Source of the DNA: Psococerastis gibbosa
Lineage: Eukaryota; Arthropoda; Insecta; Psocodea; Psocidae
DNA: 64,000 nucleotides
Direction of reading: 5' to 3'
Assembly (NCBI GenBank): GCA_963971405.1
Contig: OZ020485.1
Span: 51,147,469-51,211,468, forward strand
Part shown: positions 38,784 to 51,800 of the stretch, piece by piece
Layout: every line of letters starts with the position of its first letter
Numbering within the stretch: position 1 is the stretch's first letter
The notes under the pieces: generated by a model
What the model was told of the DNA's origin: nothing
The model's input: the letters and a program-made list of their open reading frames with translations, nothing else
The model's database searches: none
Position numbers and translations under genes: made by a program

Positions 38784-41340
38784 TGACTAATATAAGTAAT
38801 ATAACCGGGTAGCTAGCCTCCTATTAAGATCGGGCCCTGGCCGCTACTTTGTTTTCTTTCTGCTGCATGTGTATTTCATCCTATTTGCCACTCTCTCAGA
38901 CGTTTAGGCATACATATTCTTTTTGCCCATAGCCATTCTCAAGGGCCTAATTGCTTCCCCAGCGATCCGAGACGCCTTTACTCCCGGATTAGCATACTAT
39001 ATTATTTAATTGTTGTTAGTACCGCAATGAGATACTCTCAGTGGATTGTTATGATGCCCCTATTTATGAGACTATATCTTTGCGTGGCCTCAATATAATC
39101 CTGAATATGAGCAAAGTCGCCTGAATTATTGAAGGAAGTACGCTGGCAAGTTAGACAACGTTAACAACTTGCAATGTACTGGAGTAAGCCTTTGAATTTT
39201 GGTTGGGGAGAACGTTAAGAGCAAAACAATGTACGTTTTACGTGTGCAGAATGGGAGAGTGACGGTGAACAGGTTTGCGATACGGCTCGTAAATCAGGTG
39301 CAGGCCGACTGCCATTTTAGGTACCTCACGGTTCACCTACAGCCTACCCTGCCCCGACTTCACTCATGGTCACCCCAAGCCCCAGCCATTGTTTATCTTT
39401 TTGGCCCGGGACAGTACCGTTCCTTATTTATTTATTTATTGGATAGTCTACTACACTCCTGTATTTCAGTGCCGGATTTATATTTTTTATGAGTGTAGGT
39501 CACTTTATTACATGTACATACTAGGACTATAAGCCCTCTCTTACACTCTGCTAGAAAAACAAGGAAATTAAGAGGAAGATAGAGCCCCAACCTCGCCCAT
39601 GATCATGTGGGAGCCGAAACCACTAAACTTACCCTAGGAACAAAATTTTATGGACTTGCCCCGAGGAGGAGAACTTTCCCTTTCTGATCCCTATCTAAAT
39701 AGGATAGCCTACCTGGGTTAGCTGAGTAGGAGAGGGGGAGACCCCTTAGTCATGAAAACACAGTATTCATTGCAGTTAACAATAATGACGGTTCAAACAA
39801 GTTAAATAGTTCAGACAAAGTCATAATGCATTACATGAAACAGGGGGGCCTAGGGGTCCCCCGGGGGGAATTGTTTGAAAAACTAGACGGGAAATAGTAT
39901 TTGGAAACCTTTGGTCTAGGAATAAGGAAGGAAAATTAGATGCAATATTGACAGGCGAATGGAGTCATGAGCAAACTTTTACTTGAGCAAAAGACTGAAA
40001 GAACAATGAAAACGGATCACTACAGTAGGTTTCAAGCGTATGACAATTTTCTGCAAATTTTTGATTATGCAACCGACCTTTCCTATTTATTTTGACTGAA
40101 AATCAGTGGTAAGCTTAGAGAGAATTTTCCAGCAAGGAAAATGTTCTCTGAAATTTGAAGGGGTCATTGACGAGGGTTGGGTGTGAAATGTGAGTTGACG
40201 GTGCCCGTTGGGGCATTGACCAGGCGTTTTGCGTGGGGCTCGTGCTTTTGCATTGGCACCTATGCAGTCTCAAGGCCAGGCCAGGCCCTCCTTTGTCTCT
40301 ACACTCATTGTACTGCGGCCCTATTCATTTGCCATTACTCCCAACTACTCACCACTAATTAGCCTAATTGGCCCGAATAAATGTACAGCCCTCTTCTCGT
40401 TTTGCTCCTTTTTGTAACAGTTACTATTTTCTGTCCAGGCAAAAAATTAGGTGAATTTGGTTTGGAAAAATCTTGACTTGTTTCCAAGCCGAACTCCAAA
40501 AGCCCAGTAAGCTTAGTATACCTTATGTCGGGTGATTGGGTACAGACTCAACTGTTGTATTTTGGCTCCTCAGTGTGTGCAGATTTACAACAACTTACAA
40601 CAACATACCTTGTTCAATATAATTTAACATGATAAAAGTTTGCATTAATTTGAAAAACTCCAAAATGGAAAAGCTTGTAGGTCTGCAAAGATTTTTTTAA
40701 AAGTTTGGCTTGTCCCTGCTTTTCGTCGAGCTTGATTTGGAGTTTGGTTTGTTTTCAAGCTCACCCCAGCTTAAACTTGGGCATGACTACGACCGGCTGT
40801 CCCCATTAACGATTACTCCTACCAACTTTGGTAAAGGTAGGGAAAATGGAAGCCGATATACATAGGAATAGTAAAAAAGGAGGGATTCCTTTTGCGTTGC
40901 ACATTTTCTAGCTTTACCCGGCCATGATACCTTTCCTCCAACCACTAGCACCTTTCATCTGACTTATGATCCTCGCAGTGAATTTGATCCCTTTTTGACA
41001 GGTCAAGGTTTTTGCGACCCGTCGGTCATATTACCATTGCATAATGCCTACCTCTCAATGACATGGTCCAAGTCTTACCGTAAATAAATTTAAGAGTGAA
41101 AAGTGGGATTAAAAGAAGGGAACCAATCTCGTCCTTAGGAAAAGCTGTAGTAACGCACTGTAACAGCGATTACCACATTCATGTGGCCAGTACATATGTG
41201 CTCCTACTCAAGATAGTGAGTATGGATCACTAAGCTTACTCGCATTTATTATACAGGAGCAAAATTGGCCGCGTAAACTTGTATTCCAGTTGAGTAGCCA
41301 TTTTGAATGCAACATTGTGATTGTGATGGATGGGCTAATT
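38784..41340. other. No gene recognised; SINE body fragment near 39.53 kb
   Basis: About 2.5 kb with no supported gene. GGACTATAAGCCCTCTCTTAC followed by TCTGCTAGAAAA (about 39,525-39,560) is a fragment of the SINE body on the minus strand. Otherwise simple or unknown sequence. Confidence 0.4.
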
Positions 41341-41356
41341 ATAAATGACAAGTGCC

Positions 41357-41567
41357 CGGCCCGGCATGTGTACACACCTGTGCACTAACGAATCCCGTTG
41401 CCTAGCAACCGCTAGCTAACTCTCAGCACCGGACTGGCTCTTCTGTCCGTCCATATCTTGTAGTTATGAGGGGCTACCCGGCATGTGTATGCAGCACATA
41501 CACCTTTACACTAACGAATCCCGTTGCCTGACAACCGCTGCGCTGGGTAACTCTCAGCACCGGCTTG
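41357..41567 (+). repeat. Direct repeat pair containing an X-box-like motif
   Basis: Two copies about 120 bp apart share CCCGGCATGTGTA, CACTAACGAATCCCGTTGCCT, CAACCGCT and TAACTCTCAGCACCGG. The first contains GTTGCCTAGCAAC at 41,397-41,409, an RFX X-box with a one-base spacer; the second has GTTGCCTGACAAC. Confidence 0.6.
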
Positions 41568-42498
41568 GTATGTTATTGAAATGAATTTAGTCTAGTATAT
41601 TGTATAGGTATATTCCCTCCCCAAGCACATTTGACATTCTGGTATTCGGAGTGTCAATCAATCAATCAATCAATATATTATAATTATATATAATGTGACA
41701 GGGACATTTGGGGTTGGGAATTGTTGATATGTATCCTGTACTTTGAGATAGAGTTATAAATACATTTGATTTTATTTGATTTGATCGATAACGAAACTAC
41801 TCTATCAGTCTATCGATTAGATGAACTTAACTGTATAGATCCACAAAAGTAGTATCTCTATTTTTCTACTTTTGACGAACTCAAATTTGATGGGTTCACC
41901 CTTCAAAAACAGCGATTTAAAAGGTTTTATTACAAAGTGCTCAAATGATTATTTTTTAATTTCACATACAGTATATGGTAGTCGTTAACATTGTCCGCAA
42001 AGGTTGCTTCTGCTCTGATAGTTTGGTTCTGGGGGGGGGGGGGAAGTTCTCAAATACTTGAAAAAATGGCGTAAATATATTTTTTTTTCTAAACCTCGAT
42101 GATTGTTAACCATTAGTGTGATTTAGGTGTTAAATGGAGGAGCTATATGAAACATGTTGGTTTTGGGAAAAGAATAGAGGAAACTCCATACCTGTAGGTA
42201 CCCCTACTATTGCATTGCATGAGCATTAAGTAGTAGGCGTTGTAGCAGTTCAATGTTAATGACTGTACAATGGCTATGGGCCTGTTCCGATACTTTAGGC
42301 TAGGGAAAATCGAAGGAGTCATTTTAATTAATGTTAATTGCATACAAACAATTTTATATAATGAAATAAATCCTTTGTGTGACAATTATTTCCCATGGAT
42401 CTTAATTTCCTATTGTACTAATAGATACGTAAAGATGTACGCGTTCTTTTTATTTTTACAGAATCGTCATACTGGCGCAGCAATGTGACGTGATGGGG
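41568..42498. other. Upstream of shifted; fragments only
   Basis: Contains a CAAT tetranucleotide run at about 41,654-41,675. A decayed minus-strand family A-like piece lies near 42,020-42,170 (G run, CCTCGATGATTGTTAACC, TTTAGGTGTTAAATGGAGG). TTTTTACAG at about 42,461 could be an acceptor for a 5'UTR exon of the shifted gene, but this is not provable here. Confidence 0.35.
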
Positions 42499-42656
42499 CC
42501 AAGCCGGCACTGCGACTTTGGTGGAGTTGAGGACGACACAGTTGTGCGATTGTTGGCGGTGTTGAGCCAGGCCGGTGCTGGGACTTGGGCGGAGCTGCGA
42601 GAGCCGGCTTGTCTGTTGTGTGAGGTGACCAGGCCGATGCTGCGACTTGTCGTGGC
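42499..42656 (+). repeat. Imperfect tandem repeat just upstream of the shifted start
   Basis: Three units begin at 42,499, 42,567 and 42,629, each with CCARGCCGGYGCTGCGACTT-like sequence, often followed by GGxGGAGxTG. Spacing is 68 and 62 bp. It is much more GC-rich than its surroundings and lies within 190 bp of the start codon, so it is probably 5'UTR or core promoter sequence. Confidence 0.6.
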
Positions 42657-42685
42657 CGTTTAGTCAGTTGAGTGCTGGGCGTGCG

Positions 42686-42800
42686 ATGGGTACCATACTG
42701 GTGCTGCTGGTCGCGTGCGTGATTCCGACCCTCGGCGTGCACAAGATCGGCGACGACCTGCACCTATGGATAGACGAGCACCAGGTCAAGACCTTTGGCG
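42686..42800 (+). CDS. shf: shifted exon 1: signal peptide and start of WIF domain
   Basis: The ATG at 42,686 is followed by a hydrophobic stretch of about 12 residues ending PTLG, a plausible signal peptide, then HLWIDEHQVKTFGG, matching human LYLWIDAHQARVL. The donor is GGCG|GTAAAT at 42,801, leaving phase 1. An in-frame GTG lies upstream but no better ATG does. Confidence 0.87.
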
Positions 42801-45800
42801 GTAAATATTCAGCCTATTACCCGAAACACAGAATTTATGGAGAAAAATACTAAAACTGAAAAATAGCATGAGAGAATGGCTTGACAAAGGGGCGTCATGC
42901 TCGCACCGGAACTTGGTTAATTCTCTCTTACGCTTGTTACACTAGGGGTCTTCACAGTGTTCGTGTTATCGAGTTATACCTAGTTAAGTGTGTTATATCA
43001 AGCTAAGTTAACACACCGATAACCCGATAACCAGCTAACCAGCGTGCTACCCTAAACCCACTTCCAAGTTGGTTAACGTGTTATTTACCTTGCTATAGCT
43101 CAGGTTTGACCGCCGCCATATTTGTTTTTGTCGATTGATTTGAAACACGAGTTTAAAATTTTGTAGTATTTAAATTTATTTGTATAATCTATTATCACAA
43201 GCAATTACCGTAAATACTTAAAATTATAATGACCAAAATGAACAAAAATATAAATAAATGTGGCACTAGAATTGAGTTCTGCCACTTTCTTTAAACCCGT
43301 GCCACGAACGTCTGACTACTACCACGTTGTTAACTCTGTCGATATAGCATGATAACTCACTCCAGAGGTCCACTCACGATTGTGTGTTAACTTGAATAGC
43401 ACATCTAACTCGATAACTCGATAACACGAACACTGTGAAGACCCCTTATGTGTCAATGGAAAGCATGTCTCTGCTTGTTCATTGGCTCTTGTAGCCGTGT
43501 GGGTTGACATTTAATGCATATAAGTCTACGAGCAGCCAAAATTAAAATATGGAAGCAATACGAGTAATGCTGGCGGGGCAAGGTTCAATGGGCCACTGAA
43601 GTCCCTGGGCTAACGCAGCTCCCTGAGTTAAGGAATGGTGTAACCAGGGTTTACAATAACTCAAAAGTTGCAGTAAGAGTTACCATAGTAAATTACATTA
43701 CTCGTGCAACTGCGCGAGCTACGATATTTCATTTTAATGAGCAAACAAAAAATTAGAGTTTTACTTATTATATATAAAACATGTTATAATAACATGACTT
43801 GAGACTTGAAACTTTACACTCAGGGTTGTATACTATAGACTATAGTAACACTAGTGAGGTTCTTTGACAAAGTTAATGTCTTAACGAATATATGGATTTT
43901 ACTAACTCTAGTTATTGCTTTCCAATTTAGACGTAGTATAAGGAAAGCTTTGTGACGGTCGAAATTTTCGATTCCGAGATTTCAACACGTTTTAAGGTAC
44001 CAGGAACCCAAAAAAGTATTTTTTACGAAATGTCTGTCTGTCTGTCGTTCTGTCTGTCTGTGCGTCGATTTCCGGGCAAACTACTCGGTCGATTTTGATG
44101 AAATTCGGCATGTAGGTTCACAAAAATTATACCTCGGGACCATTTTTTTATTTTGGGCTAACTTAATTTGGGGGGGTTTTATTCTCAAAAAGCTACAAAA
44201 AAACGTCTAAAAAAATGATTTCTCAAAATTTCTTTTAAATTCACATATCTTGTAGTCGTTATTAATGTTAACGAAATGCGGGGGGTCGCTTGCCCCTTGA
44301 TAGGTTGCTTCTGGGGGTAAAAATATGAAAATAACTAAATGTTAATGAAAAATGACTAAAAAATAATTTTTCTGCGAAACCTTTCTATCGATGATTTCTA
44401 CCTTCAGGTATGTCTTAGGTGTTAAATTGAGTACCGAAACCAGACAGGTTGCTTTCCCAGAAAGGTATTTGGTTTTGTAAAAAAAATTTTTTTTTGAAAA
44501 AATTATAGAAAAAAGACACAGTATTGCTGTGTGGTAATGTGTTGGTCTGACCTATCTAGAATTTACCTCACCTCCAGTGACGTCAGGTGGACAACCCCCT
44601 CCCCCCCCCCCCACGAGATATCGGAAATTTAACCATAGGAAAATTATTTACCATGAAATTACTCATTTTCTCTATCTACTAATTTTGATAAATTGGAAAG
44701 CATGTTCGAGTAAACTCGGACCGGTTCTTATAACATGTTTTATTTATAAAACGAAAATAAAGCCCTATTATCATGAAATGCAGTAGATTATGCATCAGCA
44801 ATTAGTTGCCACTTACCGTAGGGAAATCTACACTTGGTGGAAAATGTTGTTTATGTTACTCGGACAGTTAAATTTCTGTTACCAAGATAGCCCGGTTCAA
44901 TGCAGCTGGTAAAGAACCGAAAACAAAAGATTTCGACAGGGTCTGGCTCTGGGTCCACCCAACCCCAAATTTACACTACGCTGGGGACTGATTTGAGGTC
45001 TAGTCTCCCTTGAGTACCGCTCTATCTGTGATGATGTAGTCAGCAATATGTTAAAGATAAGGTACAGTCTAGGTAAGGTCACATGTAAAATTGTTGTCCA
45101 GTTGGAAATTTACCATTCGGATTTAACCAAACTCAAATGGCTCACAAACAAGCAAGCAACTTCCAAAAAACCTACGTCAGATAAAAGAAATGGAACAAAG
45201 CCTTGGTATTTGAAATTGAAAAATTTCTTCCTAAATGAATATTAATTTTGAACATTGACATTTTGTTCGTCTGTATAATTATTATATTTGTTTATTGTTC
45301 ATTTCATTCATTCATTCATTGCTTTCATATTTATGCCTAGTGCAAGGAAAGCTTTCTGATTGTGGGCAAGCTACTCGGTGGATTTGGACGAAATATGGCT
45401 TGAAGGTTCACAAAAGCCATATCTCGAAACAATTTCCTTTTATTTTGGGCTAGCCCTATTTTGGGGGTTGCGTCCTCCAAAATGTCCAAAAAACTGATAG
45501 AAATGGTTTTGTCAAAAACGACTCGAACGCTTTTCTTTAAATTCACTAATATTGTATTCGTTATTTATGTAAACAATACTCAATAGGACGCGTGCTCCTT
45601 GCTTGTTTGGCAAATAAACAAACGAGACTCAATTGTCATATAACTTAGACAGGAGGGTCCGGGAGTCTCCCCTGGTGGAAATTATATAATAATAATAACA
45701 ATTCGTGTATTTCTAACATGATTGACATAAAAATTATTTTGTAGGCCCCCTTAACCTGATGGTGTGCGGGGTACCTACCTCATTTCCATGTAAGGTATTT

Positions 45801-48800
45801 TTTTCAAAATTGACCTTTATACTATCAGGTCCGTGTTTACTTTAGCGGAAGGTTTAAGTATGTGATTCGTTATTTTCCAAAATTGTCTACTTGTTTTGGC
45901 CTGGTTATATTCAGTTTTAGCTACCTTAACATCATTAATTGTAATTGGTGCTTAATTAATAAATTAAACGGAAACTTTCCATGTTGTTTGTAGAGATAAC
46001 TTTTACGTTTACTCTTTTCAATTAGACTAGGGGTAGCCCATTCGTTTCTAAATTTATTTTTATTAGTTATTTTAATTTTTTCCATGCTCGAATTTTGTCG
46101 ACTCAAAATATTATATTCGACATTTACATTAGTAGTGTTATACAATTCCGACCAGTCGGTTTCATGAAGGCCAGTGCGAATTATTCTCATATATATATCA
46201 TATAAATAGGTGCAAAATAGTGGGTTTCTTGATAACATTAAATAGCAAGACTAATTTGTTGGATGGATACATGTCCTCACAATACTTTTTTCTTTCACAA
46301 TACTGCCAATATGCATTTAATTTCGACAGGAGGGGGTGGTTTAACCCCCGAAATCCCCCCTACCTACGTGCCCGATTACCGGCTTGTTTTGATAAGATAT
46401 TATAGGATAATATCTGTATTGAGTCACAATGAAACAATAGTCGTTAAACGTCAACAACGAATTCAACTAACTTACAGTTTAAGGGCGTACGATATACACA
46501 ACAAACGTTCAAGACAATTTGCATTGAGGAAGAGGGGGGGGGGGCTTGTTATAGGCCTTGTGTCCAAGGGGATTATGAATGCACAACTTTCCTATAGAAA
46601 TACAATAATAATAATGTGGCAAAAGAGGAGGGCTCCTCTGATTCAATTCCTCAATTCTCAGTGGATAACACCATAGGAAAGTTGTCCATTAGTTGAGACT
46701 TTTACTTAAGGGTAGCCACATTATAGTTATTGAGTTATTGTGGTACTTCATGTGTGTCACTGGTGGTAGTGGCAATGATGTTAGTGTCGGTTTTATCAGT
46801 GAGAGCCATCAACAAGTACTCGGCCGGAAAAAAGGGATAATGCGTTGGGTAAATAACAATAATGGTGCAGGCAGATGTGCTTAACCCTCCACAGTACACA
46901 GTCCACTCAATACAATTACTACCCTCATACACACTTCACTGCACTTGTCATGTGAGGTTAGTTCCAAAACTAACGCCACTTGATTCTTTCCTCAGAATTA
47001 TTTATTCATATATACTCATGTAGTCCCCTTCAGAAGTAATCTCACAATACACGTGTCCCAACGCTTGTTGTAATCCTCCAACTACTTCTGATAGGTACAG
47101 GCTGATGTGATGCGGATTTCATCTGCTCATTTCTGTCCATCCATGGTTTAGTTTTAGGAATAGGAAAAAGTCGCGACCCCAGAGCTTTTGAACTCTTAAT
47201 TCCAATTGGATGCAAATTCAAAGATCCATTTTTCGACAATATAGAAAATCGCTGAGCGCACTGAAAATGTCTAAGCTTCAATGTCTCTCACAAAAAAATA
47301 CATGCTGTGAGCTTGGAACTGTACACATGTTCTAGTAGAGTGCAGGTATTTAATAAAAATGAGAATGTAAGTAGCGTGTGAAATTTGAAAAGTGACCTTA
47401 CTTTTTGAGTAAACCTCGCACACTGTGTACGGTCTCCTTTCACTTCCCTGTCAATGCGTATTCTTCTGGTGAACAACCCTCATGGTTTGGCTTGCAGCAT
47501 TTTGCTCCGGCTCTTCCACTCCGATCTTTCCTCTGCCAGCCTCTTCAGTTGTCCATACGTAGTACAGTTGAAGTCCCTGAGCAGCTGGTCCAGGTACTCA
47601 TTACGGGGGCGGCCTACCGCGGCACCTCCATACATGTGCCCTTCCAGGATCGTGTGAAGTAGCCCATCATGGCGTAGTGTGTGTCCAATCCAGTTGGCTC
47701 TCCTCTTGACGATGTATGCCCTCAGTTTTCTTTCTTCCCCTATGCGTTGCAGCACTTCCTCATTGGTTATCCGGTCAGTCCACGTTATTTTTAATATTTT
47801 CCGGTAGCACCACATTTCGAAGGCTTCAATTCGGCTCCGCATAGTTTCCGCTATATAGTCCAAGTTTCGCATCCATACAGCATTGTACTCCACACAAGGG
47901 ACTGGAGAAGGGCTTTCCGGGTTTCGAGGGTTATATTTGCAGACTGAAAGATTTTCGTCTTCTTGTTGAAGGCCAGTTTTCCCAGGAAAATCCTATTATT
48001 TATTTCCCTGTTGCTGCGGCCGTCCTCTGTGATAATGCCCCCAAGGTACGTAAATTCTCTCACTTGCTCAATTCTTATGTTGTCAAAGATTACATCTATT
48101 CTGCCGGGAGGTCTCTTTCCAACAGCCATTACTTTTGTTTTGGATTTGTTGACTTTCATGCCATACGCCTCCAGTATCCTTGATAGCTGGTTGAGTGCCT
48201 CGCTCAGCTCTTCCGGGCTGTCGGCGAGCATGGCGATATCGTCTGCATATCTTAATGACAGAATTTTAACCCCTTGGATCCTTATTCCCTCTACCTCTAT
48301 TCCTCTAGTTCGTCCATGGCCTTGTGTATGTAGCAATTGAATAAAGGCGGGGATGCTGAGCAACCCTGTCGCACTCCTTGTCTTATTCTTGCCTCTGCTT
48401 TACAGTCACCAAGTGCTATCACAGCCATTTCATCCTTATACAGGTTCCATAGGAGTCTTCTATCTTTGTATTTTATTCCTAGAGACTTCAGGATATCAAA
48501 GAGCCTCCTCCATAGGACTTTGTCGAATGCTTTTTCCAGGTCTACAAAGGCGATATATGTATCTTTATCTATCCGTATCCTTTTCTCCAGGGTTACCCTT
48601 AGTGCCAGGGATGCATCTCGCGTGCCTTTACCTTTCCGGAAACCGAACTGGTCATCAGTTAGTGCTTCGTCTATATTTTGCCTAATTCTGTTCATCAGGA
48701 TATTGGTGAGGATCTTCGAAGCGTGGGATAGCAGACTAAGAGTTCTGTGCTGTTGGCATTTGGAGGTGCCTGCTTTCTTTGGTAGAGCTGCAATTAAGCA

Positions 48801-51800
48801 CTTTGTATAGTCTTCAGGTATTTCGCCAGTTTCATATATTTCGGTTACCAGTTTGTATAAGGCGTCTTTGGCACCATCTCCTGCAGTTTTCAGAAACTCT
48901 GATGGCAGCTCATCCAATCCAGGTGTTTTATTATTTTTCAGCTGTTGCAAGGCTTTATCAAATTCTGACCTCAGTACGGTTTCTCCAGCATCGTCCAGAT
49001 CGTAGTTGCCTTCCAGGATGTCAACATTAGGAATTATGCTATTCCCTTCATATAGCTCTTCCAGGTACCTTTTCCATCTATCTACGATTTTTTCGTCTTC
49101 ATAAAGGATTCGCCCCTGTTCGTCTTCAATTGCGTTGCTTTTTAGCTGAGTACGGCCTTCGCTCATGAGCTCTTTGGTCATCTTGTATGCAATGTCAATG
49201 TGTTCTTGTTCAATATTGCTATCTATTTCCCGGCATTGATGTTGCAAATACGTTTCCTTGGCGACCTTACTTTCTCTGTTAATTCTATTTCTCAAAACTC
49301 TATATTCTCTCTGCGCGTCCTCTGACGCTATGTTCTTGAGTTGCTTCCGTCTATCAATTAGTTCTAGGATTTCATCAGTGATCCATTTCTGCCTTGGGCG
49401 AGGTCTCCCTGTCTGCAGTTCTTCTTCAGCTGCTCTTTTGATGCATGCTTTAATGTTTCCCCATTGTTGCTCAACTCCTGGGTCTATTTCATTATCTGTT
49501 GTTTGCATGTCTGTTTTAAGCTCGTATCTCCTTCTTACCTCATCATTTTTCAGGAGTCTGACATCCCATTTTCGGCATGCTCTTTTTCTGATCCTCTTAT
49601 ATTTCAGAGTTCCCTTTGCCATAACCATGTTGTGATCGCTGTCGATATCCGGGCCAGCTTAGCTTCGAGAGTCTTTGATTTGGTTTTTGTACCTCTCTCT
49701 CACCATTATGTAATCAATTTGAGCTCTGAAACGGTCTCCCGGTGCTTTCCATGTGTATCTCCGCCTTGGATGGTGCTGGAACCAAGTGTTTGTGATTACT
49801 AGTTTGTGTTTCATGCAGAACTCAATGAGCCGCTCTCCCCTCGGGTTCCTGGTACCGAGTCCGTAGGGGCCCACTGCAGGTTCTTGGACACCTTCTCCGA
49901 CAATTGCATTCCAATAACCCATGACGATAAGGTTTTCATGCCCTTTAATCTGACTTAGCAGGTTTTCTATTTTGTCATATATTTCTTCGACCACCTGATC
50001 AGCATGAGTGGATGTAGGCATATATATTTGTAGAATAGCCGTGTCAACAGGTTTTGTGTCCAGCTTTACTAGAAGTATTCTTCCCCCGCTGTGAACATAT
50101 CCTTTTACCCGCTTTCCCAGCTCTTTGTTCAGCATGATGCCTACACCTCCTTGTCCCGGTTTGTTTTCAATAGTCCCGCTATGAATTAATCTACACTCAT
50201 CAGTCCAGAAGTCTCCAGGGTTTGCCCATCTCATTTCCGATATGCCTACTATGTCAGCATTCATCTGTTTCATTTCTCTTTTCAGGTTTTCGATCTTGCT
50301 GTTTTGTAATAGAGTTTTAACGTTCCAGGTTGCCAACCGGATTTCTCTTCTGTGCCGTGTTCTCCTGTTTTTCATTCCATCGTCGTGATTCTTCTTTCCT
50401 GTTACTCGTTCTTCTTTCTTCTCTTCTTCTTTTCTTCGTTCTGCTTCTTCTTTCCTCCTATAGATCTGAGAAGACAACGACTCTTTAATGGTCCTCACCC
50501 GGCCATCCGAACGGGGGACTACGCCGGAATTTTTCATTAAAGGAGCTTTTGTCATGCGTATACTGTCCATGTACAGTGTCATAATATTCATTTCTGACTT
50601 TATGTCATCCCACTAGTTCAAGCGCTTAAGACTAAGTCTCTGGGTCCCGTTCTTTCAAGGCCAAATTATTTCTTGGTGAAAAGCATGTAAATGTCCGTAT
50701 GGTAACCAAAGTTATGTTGTTTAGTTTAGTAGTTGTATGAATCCTTCCCCTCCTTATGAATGCAATAATTCTGTCTGTCTGTCTGTCTGTCCCCGACAAC
50801 CAAGGCACGAAGGTCCCTCTCTAGCCAATACCCGCTCGGCATTCACCCAGTTATAGAATGATTGTCTATGCCATAGTACACAGAATCCGATTTATTAAGA
50901 AAAATGATTCTCTACAGTCTATAGTGGCGCAATAGGTCGTCGATTTATTGTTGAATTCGTAGTAGTATAATGTGTACATGAGCATTGGATTATGCTGCTG
51001 CTTATTGCAAATAACAATGCTAGAGTTATCTCGCAGTTGACTAAGCTGCGCCTACAGTGGCACTGATTCGCAATCTCCATAGATGACACATTTCCGTTTT
51101 TATAGGACAATATCAACAAACAAATCGGATTTGTCTGTTTTCACGTTTCTCCGAATCCTAAAGCAGCAGCGTATATTGTATATGGGGAGGGGGAAATGGG
51201 AAAATGTAAGACGAAATTAACTAATATGTGTTGATGCATTGCATAATTTGCCAAATGTAATAGATATTCGGGTAAGCGTTTGGTTGGTGGAATTCAGTGT
51301 CATCTCAGGCCTCTACCCCTGGCAAGGAGTTGATATCTATCGCTATAATCTGACCTGGTCTCGCCCCCTACCAATGTACGCTATCGTTCCAAATCATCAG
51401 AAAAGATTTTCGGAGCCACTGTAATAACAAAAGCTCCATTAAAAGCGTGCAGGTTGATAGACCTGTGTTGTACTCATATGCATCACGCCGAACTGTCTAC
51501 CAAGGGTTCCTGTGATGCATGCTAGTCAGTGATTGCGCAGTGCCGTATTTAGACATTAGGGGAGAACTTGCCCTTCCTCCAGTCACACCCTCATAAGATC
51601 GTTCTTGTTGGAGGATCCTCTTCCATAACCAATGGAACGTTGTGGTCAGCAACAAGCCCTATACCGTTAACGTAGCCGTTACTATTGGGTAGACATATGC
51701 CCGAGTTTCAAATCTCGACCTTGTGTTCTCCACGACTGTGACGCGGTTAGTCGCGCTCGCGCCTGTTGCAACGGTATCTAAGCATATCCCAGATTGTCGC

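Noticed and set aside
46263-46676. 137-codon plus-strand open frame in the shifted intron
   Set aside because: No recognisable similarity; begins in MITE-like poly-G/C sequence and has no splice or promoter support.
48337-49635. Long plus-strand open frames opposite the LINE
   Set aside because: They are antisense shadows of the LINE polymerase and endonuclease frames and encode low-complexity Ser/Leu/Phe-rich sequence.
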